Positions 8,423 through 17,106 are shown, counted from the first letter of the stretch. The stretch is 64,000 bases of DNA from Polaribacter sp. BAL334 (GCF_015767435.1 NZ_JADWOV010000293.1:1-64000); one strand, 5' to 3'. Numbers and translations: made by a program. The notes: generated by a model from the letters alone, not told the origin.

Positions 8423-8488
8423 TCTTCTGTAAAAATTAAAAATAACCTGTTGGGTGTGATTATTTTATTGGATAATAAATTTTTTTTT

Positions 8489-8598
8489 GCCACGAATTCA
8501 CAAATTGTAAGGATTTCATCACCATAATTGTTTTCATCTTTGATGAAAATTCAAATTTATAGGATCCATTGGGCATATAAAATCCGTGAATTCGTGGC
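8489..8598. repeat. Inverted-repeat element with GCCACGAATTCAC ends
   Basis: GCCACGAATTCAC (8489-8501) and GTGAATTCGTGGC (8586-8598) are perfect 13-bp inverted ends around 84 bp that include a second small palindrome (TTTTCATC/GATGAAAA). The same ACGAATTCAC core occurs in the 161-bp repeat family at 9448-9662 and 39062-39415. Confidence 0.75.
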
Positions 8599-8712
8599 AA
8601 TTTCATTTTAAAATTCAATTACACTCAACAGATTAAAAATAATAGGTCTTTTTAGTTTTGTGAAAGAAATGTAATTTTGCCTTGAATTATAAGACCAATC
8701 CAAAAACAATTC

Positions 8713-9444
8713 ATGAAGTATCTTTTTTTCATTGCCATTGCTTTGCTAGTATCCTGCAAAACCCCTCAAAAGGAATTGACAGCCCAAGAAATTATTGACA
8801 AAGCCATGCTAGTGGCTGGTTCAGAGAAGGTTGAAAATGCTAAAATTTCATTTGATTTCAGAGACATTCATTATGAAGCTACTCGAAAAAATGGACTTTT
8901 TCAATTGAAACGCTCTTTTGATTCCATTACAGATGTGCTGAGCAACCAAGGATTTCAGCGTTTTGTAAATGAAAAACCCATTTCGATTTCAGATTCTTTG
9001 GCAACTGTTTATTCAAATTCTGTAAACGCGGTGCATTATTTTTCGGTGTTGCCTTATGGATTGAATGACAAGGCTGTGCATAAAAAACAATTGCCATCAG
9101 CAATCGTAAAAGGCAAAGAATACTATAAAGTTGAGATCACTTTTTCAGAAAATGGAGGAGGAGAAGACTATGAAGATGTATTTATCTATTGGATTGGAAA
9201 AGAAGACTTTACGATCAATTACTTAGCGTATTCATTTCATACGAATGGAGGAGGAAAACGCTTTAGAGCGGTTACCAATCAGCAAACTATCAATGGAATT
9301 CGTTTTGTAGATTACGATAACTATCAACCCAACAATGACAACAACTCTTTGGTTGATTTAGACAAGGCATTTGAAAACAACGATTTGTCAAAAGTTTCGG
9401 AAATTGTATTGGAGAATTTGAAAGTAGCTATACTCTCGAATTAA
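8713..9444 (+). CDS. Lipoprotein, probably DUF6503 family
   Basis: The 243-residue protein starts with a lipoprotein signal (MKYLFFIAIALLVSC, lipid Cys15), so it should be anchored in the cell envelope. The body is beta-rich and resembles LolA/LolB-like lipid-binding folds, with segments such as HYFSVLPYGLNDKAVHKK, GGGEDYEDVFIYWIGKEDF and YSFHTNGGGKRFR that I recognise from conserved flavobacterial lipoproteins of the DUF6503 type. Its function is unknown. It stands alone between two repeat-rich gaps, with a TAATTTTG -7 box at 8672-8679. Confidence 0.7.
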   Translation: MKYLFFIAIALLVSCKTPQKELTAQEIIDKAMLVAGSEKVENAKISFDFRDIHYEATRKNGLFQLKRSFDSITDVLSNQGFQRFVNEKPISISDSLATVYSNSVNAVHYFSVLPYGLNDKAVHKKQLPSAIVKGKEYYKVEITFSENGGGEDYEDVFIYWIGKEDFTINYLAYSFHTNGGGKRFRAVTNQQTINGIRFVDYDNYQPNNDNNSLVDLDKAFENNDLSKVSEIVLENLKVAILSN

Positions 9445-9447
9445 TTT

Positions 9448-9662
9448 CAAGTCACAAAAACCTTAAACCTTGAATCTCAAATCTTGAACTCCTCCCGCCA
9501 CGAATTCACGGATGTTGATTTGTTTTGATGGATTTTCACGAATGGGAATCAATTTTCAATTGATTTGATGAACTATAAAATAGAGTTTACTTAAGCCTAA
9601 ATTTACTTTACAGTCGTAAAAACCTTGAACCTTGAATCTCAAACCTTAAATTCCTCCCGCCA
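9448..9662 (-). repeat. 161-bp tandem repeat family, inverted copy
   Basis: CCTTGAATCTCAAA, then TTGAACTCCTCCCGCC-type sequence occurs at 9460-9499 and again at 9623-9661, a period of about 162 bp. The block is the reverse complement of the tandem array at 39062-39415, including ACGAATTCACGGATGTTGA. The rest of the 9445-9985 gap contains the toxin remnant listed separately. Confidence 0.8.
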
Positions 9663-9792
9663 ATTATACTTTGTGTAAATTTTGTTTGGTGTAAGGATAG
9701 TTGTATTCCGAATTTGTTATCTATTTTTTTAAAATAAATTGCGAGTTCAGGTGACCATTGTATAGGGAATTTTCAAACCTCAATTCATGTAT

Positions 9793-9975
9793 TTATTCTA
9801 TCGGTTTTTGTTTAGTTCCTCGAAAGTTAATGATTTCAATAACATTCTCTTTTGGTCGAATTCTTTAGATAATGTAATTGTTTTTATCAACCAATCCTTT
9901 ATGAACATTCGAAAACTTTCCAGTTTGAGGACAAATTCTAGGATACTGACTTAACCGATTTAAAAGGTCATTTAC
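9793..9975 (-). pseudogene. Decayed RelE/ParE-family toxin
   Basis: Read on the minus strand just after the antitoxin stop, this frame gives NDLLNRLSQYPRICPQTGK, then FSNVHKGLVDKNNYII, a TAA at 9865-9867, and RIRPKENVIEIINFRGTKQK to a stop at 9793. That is the second half of a RelE/ParE toxin (LVDKNNYIIYRI and INFRGTKQ are the usual core strands). About 30 N-terminal residues are gone, and a Tyr codon has probably become TAA. It has no usable start. The remnant matches the expected partner of the 75-residue antitoxin directly upstream. Confidence 0.7.
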
Positions 9976-9985
9976 CTAACGATTT

Positions 9986-10213
9986 TTAATGCCATTTATC
10001 AAAACGCTTCATCACTGTTTCATTTGCTTTATATTCTCCTTTGTCAGCTTGAGCCAAACCAGTTTTAATTTCATCTTGTTCGTCTTGAGACATTTCATTC
10101 CACCAATCAGCTTGTTCTTCCTCAAAAACGGCTTTAAGTTTTTTAAGAATACTTTCTTTTTGCGTTTGAAGTAGCAAATGCATTAATTCTAATTTTGTGG
10201 TTTCTATATTCAT
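9986..10213 (-). CDS. Antitoxin of a decayed RelE/ParE-type module
   Basis: This 75-residue acidic protein ends GLAQADKGEYKANETVMKRF-DKWH, a signature of small flavobacterial addiction-module antitoxins usually followed by a RelE/ParE toxin. The start (MNIETTKLELMHLLLQTQKE) forms a helix, and EEQADWWNEMSQDEQDEI is the toxin-binding region by analogy. Here the toxin gene immediately downstream is truncated and interrupted, so the antitoxin is an orphan. It could still silence related toxins elsewhere or act as a regulator. Confidence 0.7.
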   Translation of the reverse strand: MNIETTKLELMHLLLQTQKESILKKLKAVFEEEQADWWNEMSQDEQDEIKTGLAQADKGEYKANETVMKRFDKWH

Positions 10214-10388
10214 TTTACTAAACTTTTATGATAACAAATATAGTTTTTTATCTATAAAATTTCTTCCAAATTGATTTGCTAGAACTGTTTTTATGTTTTG
10301 AATTGAATTTATTTTGTTTGACATAAGAATGGTTGTATTTTGAATTCGCTTTCTTTTTTGACTTTCGTGAGGTATAAACTTTTTAAGT

Positions 10389-10814
10389 TCATCTATTTTT
10401 AAAACATTTACCTAAAATATAAATGGTTTCATTTCTTATTTCAATATTTTCTGTACTATTAATAGTATAGTTTTTTTTGCCGGAATATTGAAATAGCGTA
10501 TTATAAATAATACGATCTAGGTAATCTTTTATGATTAGTTCTAAACCAGAATTTGAATACAAAACTTCTTTCAATTCTTTATAATTAATTTCTTTAAAAG
10601 AAGATGAGTCGTTATACAAATCGTCATCTTCTTTTATTTCATTTTTGAGTGAATTATATTCTTCCTGTATTAATTTTGTAAACTCTTCAAACGAAAGCTC
10701 TAAAACAAAGTCAGTAAATTGATTTTCAATTTGATTAATTCTTCCAAAATTTAGGCCGTCGTTATATGATACGTCATATAAAGGAATAACTTTATTATTT
10801 ATTTTTATTTTCAC
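10389..10814 (-). CDS. Unknown cytoplasmic protein coupled to a secreted partner
   Basis: This 141-residue protein is acidic and Asn/Ile-rich, without a signal peptide or membrane segment. I do not recognise a family. It begins with a GTG whose G is the last base of the upstream gene's TAG stop (TAGTG), so translation of the two genes is tightly coupled. A small cytosolic protein coupled to a secreted one can be an immunity or chaperone partner, but no motif supports that here. Confidence 0.5.
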   Translation of the reverse strand: MKIKINNKVIPLYDVSYNDGLNFGRINQIENQFTDFVLELSFEEFTKLIQEEYNSLKNEIKEDDDLYNDSSSFKEINYKELKEVLYSNSGLELIIKDYLDRIIYNTLFQYSGKKNYTINSTENIEIRNETIYILGKCFKNR

Positions 10815-11173
10815 TATTTTGGAGTGTCACATGAGTAACCTTCTTTATTTCTTACATAGGCCATAGCATCAAAATCATAACCTGCATATTTAAAACCTAC
10901 GGTGTAAACTCTAAATTTTCCACATTCTTTAATAAAGGTTAATTTATATCCTTTTCTGTTTTTGCTAGCAACTCTACCTATCGCCAATTCTTCTGTGTCT
11001 TCTGCAAATTGCAAATGTTGCGTGGGACCAGCAGCATTCCATTTTTGATATTTATTTTGCCAAGTGACAACATAGGCAGGACCTGATGGACCAACGTTTT
11101 CTGTTTTTTTATTAAAGCCATAAAAAAGGATTGCTAATAAAAGGGAACTTGTAATAATAATTAATTTTTTCAT
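10814..11173 (-). CDS. Small secreted protein of unknown function
   Basis: The 119 residues start with a signal peptide or membrane anchor (MKKLIIITSSLLLAILFYGF). The mature part is beta-rich, with YVVTWQNKYQKWNAAGPTQH and two cysteines (KECGKF and YSCDTPK) that could form a disulfide outside the cytoplasm. No family is recognised. It is followed without a gap by the cytoplasmic 141-residue gene (TAGTG overlap). It belongs to the minus-strand run of secreted orphan proteins ending near 16781. Confidence 0.6.
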   Translation of the reverse strand: MKKLIIITSSLLLAILFYGFNKKTENVGPSGPAYVVTWQNKYQKWNAAGPTQHLQFAEDTEELAIGRVASKNRKGYKLTFIKECGKFRVYTVGFKYAGYDFDAMAYVRNKEGYSCDTPK

Positions 11174-11237
11174 TCTTTTCTAGTATGGTGTATTATTTTA
11201 AAATTTGTTCAAAATCTTCTTTGACATTTAATTAATA

Positions 11238-11990
11238 TTAGTTAGATTTTAACAATTTACTATCTTTATAATATTCAGTTCTAACTAGTTTGCCAGTTAA
11301 TTTATCATATATTTTTATGTTTTCTTCGTTTGTGGAATAGTTTTTTGTATTAACACGTATTGTCTCAGGAATGCCTAAACCCCCTTTTTTTTCTTCCGTT
11401 TCAGTCCAAATTCCAATTTTTTCTCCTTTTTTAAAAGAACCTTTGTTTAGTATTTTTCCATCTTTATTGAAGTGTTCAAATTCGCCTTCTTCAACACCAT
11501 TAATAAAATTACCTGAAATCTCTATTTTACCATTTTCAAAGAAATCTAAGAATTGACCGTTTTCTGTACCTTCTGAATAATTTTCAATAGATTTTACTTT
11601 GCCACTTTTGTAATACGAGATATGCTCTCCATCTGGTTCGTCGTTAAGATAACTGCCTTTGGATTGTATTTTACCATTTTCATAGTAATAAATTTCTTCA
11701 CCATTCAATTCATCATTTTTAAAGTTTTCAATTTTTAAAACTTTATTTTCTTTGTATGTTGTCCACTTTCCAGTTTTTTCGTTACTTTTATAAGAGCCTT
11801 CTTGATAAAGTATTAGATTATTCTTTGAATAACCAAAGTAAATTTTCCACAATCCTTCTTTTTCATTATTGATTTTTTTTCCGATAGAAAATGTTCCTTT
11901 TTCAACAATTGTATCATTTTTTATTTCTTGTGCTTAGTTATAAAAAGCTGAAATAAAAATTAGTAAATATGTTATTGTAGCTTTCTTCAT
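11238..11990 (-). pseudogene. Secreted YwqK-repeat protein broken by a stop in the signal peptide
   Basis: The frame opens with ATG at 11988-11990 and reads MKKATITYLLIFISAFYN, then TAA (11934-11936), then AQEIKNDTIVEKGTFSIGKK and on without further stops to 11238. The first 18 codons are a perfect start of a signal peptide and AQE is the expected cleavage region, so the stop is a point mutation or read error inside a real gene. The body carries about six YwqK/MORN-variant repeats (YYYENGKIQSKGSYLNDEPD and similar). A start at 11852 would yield 204 residues without an export signal and is less likely to be native. Confidence 0.75.
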
Positions 11991-12121
11991 TTTTTTAAAT
12001 ATTAAAATTAATTTATTTTCATTTGAAAAACTAGTTGTTAATTTCTTTTAAATAACTCATATCGTTCATTTTAGCTTTATGTTTACAATAGAAGTTATAA
12101 GAAATTTTAATAAAATTATTG

Positions 12122-13219
12122 TTAATTCGATTTTAATAATTCACCATTATTGTATATTTCTTTTTTTATTAATGTTCCATTAGCATCATATTGTTTCCAT
12201 TCGCCTGTTTGTTTTCCATCTGTAAAATTTCCAATTTCGCGTAATTTCCCATTTTCGTGATAGATTTTCGCTTCGCCTGTTAGTTTTCCATCTGTATAAT
12301 TAGCAATTTGTTGTAATTTGCCATTTTCATAGTAAAGTTTTAATTCTCCTATAGGAACTCCATTATGGATTTCACCTATATATTTTATTTGACCGCTTTC
12401 ATAATACAATATTGCTTTTCCTTCTATTTCGCCATCTTTATTTGTATAAGTAGATTTTAATTTCCCATTTTCATAGTAGTTTTTTTCTTCCCCATTTTTT
12501 TTTCCGTTTTTAAAAGTTAATTTTTTATATATTCCTTCAGAAGGTGTCGATGGGTTGTATTTATCATGCCAAATCCATGTTCCTTCTCTTTTAAAGTGAT
12601 CAAATCCAAATTCGATACGCGTTCCATCTTTATATCTTAATTTATTTGAATATAATTTTTCTTTAGATTTAAGCAAGGCAATTATAATTTCGCCTTCAGT
12701 CGAATAAGGAAAATAGAGACTTCCAAAATTTGAATAAATAATAATACCATCCTTTATTAAAAGTGTATAAGGAGTAGCATCTTTTCCACTCATTAAATTA
12801 TTGAAAGAATTATCGGGATTAAATAAAGTATGATTTCCAAATCGTATGTTTTTTATTATACTATCTTTATGCGTTTTAGACGGTGAGGGAGATTTGGCAC
12901 CAGCTTTGTAATAGTTAACATTTAGAGGAATCAAAATAAAATTTGAATTTTCTTTATTGTAATTAAGAAGAGGTTTAATAATTCCGTCTATACAACCTGC
13001 ACAAAAGTCATAAAAAGTAGTTAATACTACAATTTTTCCTTGATTGTTAGCATTTATATAATCGGTTAGATTATGTTTAGCGCCAGTTTTGTCTTGTATT
13101 TTTATGTCTTTTAAAATCTCATTGGATGTTGATTTCCATTCAATTATTTTCGAACTTCTATCTTGAGCATTTGTAAAATAGAATGATAAAATTGCTAGGA
13201 TTAAAGTTATTTTTCTCAT
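12122..13219 (-). CDS. Thioredoxin-like domain fused to YwqK/MORN-variant repeats
   Basis: The 365-residue protein has a signal peptide (cleavage near TNAQD). A thioredoxin/AhpC-TSA-like domain spans roughly residues 35-170, with the redox pair Cys73 and Cys76 in TTFYDFCAGCIDG and the later TPYTLLIKDG (cis-Pro region). From about residue 230 to the end it carries five YwqK-type repeats, each built around YYENGKL. The two halves are common separately, but this fusion is unusual. A periplasmic or surface thiol-redox role is likely for the first half; the repeats probably bind protein or glycan. It lies next to the broken YwqK gene, which may be its paralogue. Confidence 0.75.
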   Translation of the reverse strand: MRKITLILAILSFYFTNAQDRSSKIIEWKSTSNEILKDIKIQDKTGAKHNLTDYINANNQGKIVVLTTFYDFCAGCIDGIIKPLLNYNKENSNFILIPLNVNYYKAGAKSPSPSKTHKDSIIKNIRFGNHTLFNPDNSFNNLMSGKDATPYTLLIKDGIIIYSNFGSLYFPYSTEGEIIIALLKSKEKLYSNKLRYKDGTRIEFGFDHFKREGTWIWHDKYNPSTPSEGIYKKLTFKNGKKNGEEKNYYENGKLKSTYTNKDGEIEGKAILYYESGQIKYIGEIHNGVPIGELKLYYENGKLQQIANYTDGKLTGEAKIYHENGKLREIGNFTDGKQTGEWKQYDANGTLIKKEIYNNGELLKSN

Positions 13220-13277
13220 TTTTATTTTGTTTAAATATTTTTTTAATTTTTATAAAACAAGCTTTTACGAATCTAAA

Positions 13278-13793
13278 TTAATAACTGAGCATAATTGCAA
13301 TTCGAGATAAAGCTGAAGTTTTTTTCCCAAGATAATTACGATTTTTTACAATAATATTATAGGCATTAATCATTGAGTTATACGTTTTTCCGCTATGAAC
13401 TTTAGGTCTATTGTACATCCAATTACATTTTTCAACTAATGAATTTGCGGCATAATGCATCGCTCTTAAATATTCTTTTACTTGTTCAATATCATCATTA
13501 TACTCCGATATGTTTTTGTTTTGTAATTGTTCTTCAACAGACAATGCATTATTGTAAGCAATATTACATTCGTTCATGAAAGCTTCAGTTGCGGAAGACA
13601 ATTGAACAACTCTGTTTTTTTTTGCACTTCCATTATTTTCGGCATAAGGGCGAAGTTCTTCAAGATTTGATGCTATATAATCAGTACGAAGCCCCTGGTG
13701 TACTTGTTCAAATAATTTTGTAGATTGCGAGTAAGCATTAGTGTAACTTAAAAATATAATGACGGCTAAAAGTAGTATTTGTTTGCTTTTCAT
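13278..13793 (-). CDS. Secreted helical protein of unknown function
   Basis: The 171 residues begin with a clear signal peptide (cleavage after NAYSQ). The mature protein is almost entirely helical, with one Cys in NECNIAY and one in VEKCNWMY. Its pattern (ASNLEELRPYAENN near residue 40, then SMINAYNIIVKNRNYLG near the end) resembles the first 165 residues of the neighbouring 429-residue MORN protein (HIASLKPYVGRR and EMVSAIHSILSNANY). The two probably share a domain, though I could not align them formally. No known family is recognised. Confidence 0.6.
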   Translation of the reverse strand: MKSKQILLLAVIIFLSYTNAYSQSTKLFEQVHQGLRTDYIASNLEELRPYAENNGSAKKNRVVQLSSATEAFMNECNIAYNNALSVEEQLQNKNISEYNDDIEQVKEYLRAMHYAANSLVEKCNWMYNRPKVHSGKTYNSMINAYNIIVKNRNYLGKKTSALSRIAIMLSY

Positions 13794-13827
13794 AAGACGT
13801 TAGTTTTTAATTATTTTTCTTGTTAAT

Positions 13828-14223
13828 TTACCTTACCTCTCTTTCTTTATAATTAGTATCGTACAAAATATAATCAGGTATTTCATAGGGTTTAATTCTT
13901 TTGAATTTTATAGCAAATTCATCATTTGGAACATTCATATAAAGGAAACCATTTTTAAGGTAGATATAATAATTTCCTGACCATCCATCATTTTTTCTCA
14001 TTCTGTACACATTTAAATTATAATCATATTTTAAGCGCATTAAATAATGTTGATCATTACCAGTGTAATAAAATCTAAAATGATCTCCAAAAGTATTGTC
14101 GTCTTCTATTAAACAAAGATATGCTGTACCTTCGCTATCTGTTTTTTTCCAAAAAGTTTCCTGTCCATAATTTATTGAAAATAAAAATATTAACAAAATT
14201 GTTATTAATTGTGTTTTTTTCAT
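13828..14223 (-). CDS. Small secreted beta-rich protein of unknown function
   Basis: A 131-residue protein with a signal peptide (MKKTQLITILLIFLFSINYG, cleavage near GQE). The remainder is rich in Tyr, Asp and Asn with beta character (FRFYYTGNDQHYLMRLKYDY, YYIYLKNGFLYMNV). No catalytic motif, lipobox or known family is seen. It sits in the same-strand row between two signal-bearing proteins, at a spacing consistent with one transcription unit. Confidence 0.55.
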   Translation of the reverse strand: MKKTQLITILLIFLFSINYGQETFWKKTDSEGTAYLCLIEDDNTFGDHFRFYYTGNDQHYLMRLKYDYNLNVYRMRKNDGWSGNYYIYLKNGFLYMNVPNDEFAIKFKRIKPYEIPDYILYDTNYKEREVR

Positions 14224-14273
14224 TTTTATAAAATTTAAATATTGAGATTACTACTTCTTTTTAATATTTTCAT

Positions 14274-15563
14274 TTATTGATATTTTCCTTTAATCCATAC
14301 TCCTTTTGAAAATGTTCCTTCTCTAAAAATATAAGTGCCATTTCCTTCTTTTAAATCATTTTTCCAATAACCAATATAGCATTCTAAATTTACATCAATA
14401 CTAGTCATCAAACTTCCAAATCCATCATATTTTCCTTCTTTAAATTCTCCACAATATACCTTGCCAGACTTCGAATGATAATAACCATTACCATGCATAA
14501 TTCCGTTTTTCCATGTTCCTATATACAAACCTCCTGTTGGAAAAATATAGTTACCATACCCATTTACACAATCCCCTGATATACATCCTTTTTTAGTTTT
14601 ATCAATAAAATTATAAACTTTATAAGTTATTACATATTCAGAAGTAAGGGCATTATTTTTAAAAAAACCTTTAAGAACGCTACCATCATTTTTTATGAAA
14701 ACTCCAATACCATGTTTATTTCCTTTTTGCCATGAACCCATATACTTATCGCCATTTTTATAAATTCGTATTCCAAAACCATTAAAATAACCATCTAAGA
14801 ATTCACCAATATAATAACCTCTTTCAGAATCTATGCGTCCTACACCTGTTAGTTGTTTCTTTTTAAACATTCCCTGTCTTTTCATCCCAGATTCACTTAC
14901 ATATACTCCATAACCATTTTCACAATCACCTTCAAGGCAACCCATTTTGGGCTTGTCATTATTGCTTTGCTTGTATAAATTTACTATTCTTCTGGTTTCT
15001 TCAATTTCCTGCTGTATTCTTTTATTTTTATCTTCTTTGGATTCATAAGTTAACTCCCAACGAAATATTTCTTCCACCGTTTTATAAGACTGTCTGGCGT
15101 AATTTGCATTGGATAAAATGCTATGTATAGCGGAAACCATCTCGTTATAATATTGAATGACAGTTTCTCTTTTATGATTTAGATAATATAAACTATGGGC
15201 ATTGTCTTTTACTAAGGCTGATTTGGTTTTTATTGTGGTAAAATTATCAATCAAATCATCTATTTCACTTACCCAATAACTTTTGCCTGCCTCATTTAAC
15301 TTCACTTTCAGCTTTCTCGCATTGTAGATGCCTTTTCTAGCTTGTGTTTCGAGTCTGTTGGCATCTCTCATTATCATTGAAGCATATTCGTTTTCATTTG
15401 TTTCTCTTCTACCAACGTAAGGTTTTAGTGAAGCAATATGATTATCCATTTCTTCAGCAGAATATAATTTGTCTTCTTTTAAAATAGATAATATTTCAGC
15501 AGATTGGGCATTTAAATCAATTGCAGCTACAAAGCAAATTAGTAGTAAAAATATTTTTCTCAT
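14274..15563 (-). CDS. Secreted helical-domain protein with C-terminal MORN repeats
   Basis: The 429 residues have a signal peptide (MRKIFLLLICFVAAIDLNAQ), a helical domain to about residue 200, and then two blocks of MORN repeats (205-310 and 325-429). Each block is introduced by a cysteine motif, GCLEGDCENGYG or GCISGDCVNGYG. MORN repeats (YIGEFLDGYFNGFG, YMGSWQKGNKHGIG, YIGTWKNGIMHGNG) form elongated beta sheets that bind proteins or lipids. The two Cys pairs suggest disulfide caps outside the cell. The helical part resembles the 171-residue protein at 13278. Its role is unknown. Confidence 0.7.
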   Translation of the reverse strand: MRKIFLLLICFVAAIDLNAQSAEILSILKEDKLYSAEEMDNHIASLKPYVGRRETNENEYASMIMRDANRLETQARKGIYNARKLKVKLNEAGKSYWVSEIDDLIDNFTTIKTKSALVKDNAHSLYYLNHKRETVIQYYNEMVSAIHSILSNANYARQSYKTVEEIFRWELTYESKEDKNKRIQQEIEETRRIVNLYKQSNNDKPKMGCLEGDCENGYGVYVSESGMKRQGMFKKKQLTGVGRIDSERGYYIGEFLDGYFNGFGIRIYKNGDKYMGSWQKGNKHGIGVFIKNDGSVLKGFFKNNALTSEYVITYKVYNFIDKTKKGCISGDCVNGYGNYIFPTGGLYIGTWKNGIMHGNGYYHSKSGKVYCGEFKEGKYDGFGSLMTSIDVNLECYIGYWKNDLKEGNGTYIFREGTFSKGVWIKGKYQ

Positions 15564-15575
15564 ATTTATAATTTT

Positions 15576-15941
15576 TTAGTTATTTAATTCTCTTTTCTTT
15601 GGATATTCGAGCATTACTTTTCGTAAAATAAATTCACTTTCTTCGCTAAAATCATCTTCTAGAAATTTATTAGCTATTTCATCTAAATCGTTTTGCGAAA
15701 TTGGATACTGCTTGCATTTTTCTTGAATTTCCTTATCATATACTTGTTTTTTGCCGAGTAAAATTCTGGCTTTATTATCAAGGATTAAACCAATTATACC
15801 TAAAAGAGCATAATCAGCTGTTTCGTATTCCTGTAATTTTATTTTATCGTATTCTGAAATTTTTGTATTACTTGCATACAACTTTTTCAGCAATTCAATT
15901 ACATCAGATTCGGAATTATTTTTAAGAAACGTTTCTATCAC
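15576..15941 (-). CDS. Unknown small helical cytoplasmic protein
   Basis: The 121 residues are predicted helical and charged, without signal peptide or membrane segment (a short ALLGIIGLIL stretch near residue 50 is too short and probably buried). I recognise no family. It is 12 bp upstream of the MORN-repeat gene on the same strand, so the two are very likely co-transcribed. Its acidic C-terminal half (NKFLEDDFSEESEFILRKV) would suit a protein-binding partner, which is speculation. Confidence 0.5.
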   Translation of the reverse strand: MIETFLKNNSESDVIELLKKLYASNTKISEYDKIKLQEYETADYALLGIIGLILDNKARILLGKKQVYDKEIQEKCKQYPISQNDLDEIANKFLEDDFSEESEFILRKVMLEYPKKRELNN

Positions 15942-16049
15942 AAAATTTATTTTAAAGCATTTTATTTCATGTGTTTAAATTGATTTCTTTATTGCTCACA
16001 TGTAATAGCCATTTAATCATTCTCAGTTGCTATGGTGTTAATCTCATGG

Positions 16050-16781
16050 CTATTTCATCTTAAATGCACCGCTATCAATCAATTGCTGCCCGGTTTTACC
16101 ACCAAGATCAACGACATCAATGCGAATTCCCTTCAAAGTATTTGCTCGCATGGTGCCAGTTGCAATTTCTTTGTCAATAAAATCGACAAGTGTTTCAGGT
16201 TTTCCATTAACGATTTCTACAGCGTTAAAATCTATCTCAAACTCTTCATCATAAAATAAAACATCATCGTATAGATCAATAATTCCCCTAAAAAGTGCAT
16301 ACTTATAAAAATGCATACTTCGACTTGTATTGCTTTTAGGATCTTTGGCACAAATCATTTTATTTTTATATTGATTTAAAAATCCATAAAACTTTTTATT
16401 GAAATCTTTATCGTTTATATCTAGTCCTATTTGATTTGCAATTTTTTCTTTAAATTTAGCCGCACTAAAACCTTGAGTCAAAGACTGCTCTAAATTTAGA
16501 CAAGCAGCAATAGCCGCTCCTTCAATTTGCTCAGGTGTGTATTCCTGCACTTGGTTTTGGTATAAGGCTTGCGTAGGATAAAGTGCTATGAACTCTTCTA
16601 TATATTCTTTTAGTTTACAGCCACAGTCTTCAGGGTTGTTTTCAACAGAAGCAAGCGCTGTTTGTAGGTTTTGTAGTAAAATAATGTGCGGTGCTTGGTT
16701 TGCTTTCGTGGGTGTAGTTGCTTGCATGCTACTAAAAGTGGCAAGTCCAAGTATAAAAAATAAAATTTTAAGTATTTTCAT
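16050..16781 (-). CDS. Secreted protein of unknown function
   Basis: The 243 residues have a signal peptide (MKILKILFFILGLATFSSMQ, cleavage near ATTPT). The mature part is mainly helical with four Cys, two of them in NPEDCGCKLKEY, then AAIAACLNLEQSL and KMICAKDPKS. No known domain is recognised. It is the promoter-proximal end of the minus-strand run, separated by 108 bp from the next gene. The 16782-17106 gap upstream is very AT-rich, and I see only promoter space in it. Confidence 0.55.
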   Translation of the reverse strand: MKILKILFFILGLATFSSMQATTPTKANQAPHIILLQNLQTALASVENNPEDCGCKLKEYIEEFIALYPTQALYQNQVQEYTPEQIEGAAIAACLNLEQSLTQGFSAAKFKEKIANQIGLDINDKDFNKKFYGFLNQYKNKMICAKDPKSNTSRSMHFYKYALFRGIIDLYDDVLFYDEEFEIDFNAVEIVNGKPETLVDFIDKEIATGTMRANTLKGIRIDVVDLGGKTGQQLIDSGAFKMK

Positions 16782-17106
16782 TGTCTTGATTTTTTATAAA
16801 TTTATTTTGAAGGATAATATTTCTTTTGACACAGTTTATTAAGCATACTCCAACTAACAAAAACAATTTTATAAAAATATTTTAAGATTTACAAAGGAAA
16901 ATTGATATTTTCTGTAAAATAACTAAGATTCAGAATACAGTTCTAAAAAAACAATATGAGACAATAAAATGTTTTAATAAATTATTTCACAAATACAGCA
17001 AAACTTTTATTTATAAACTAAAATACTAATCTTTGCTCAATCTTTTATTTCAAAATACTCATTTTCCCAAAACAATCATAAATAAGTTCACTTTTTCTAT
17101 TTTTCC
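16782..17106. other. AT-rich divergent intergenic region
   Basis: This is a gap between the leftward secreted-protein run and the his leader. It is very AT-rich, without a credible ORF or long repeat. Promoters for the leftward genes must lie here, but I cannot place one with confidence. Confidence 0.5.

Noticed and set aside
8284..8493. A 69-codon minus-strand ORF
   Set aside because: It lies across a dispersed fold-back repeat and has no recognisable features.
8121..9662. CRISPR array
   Set aside because: Repeats are long, few, imperfect and unevenly spaced, with no short unique spacers and no cas genes.
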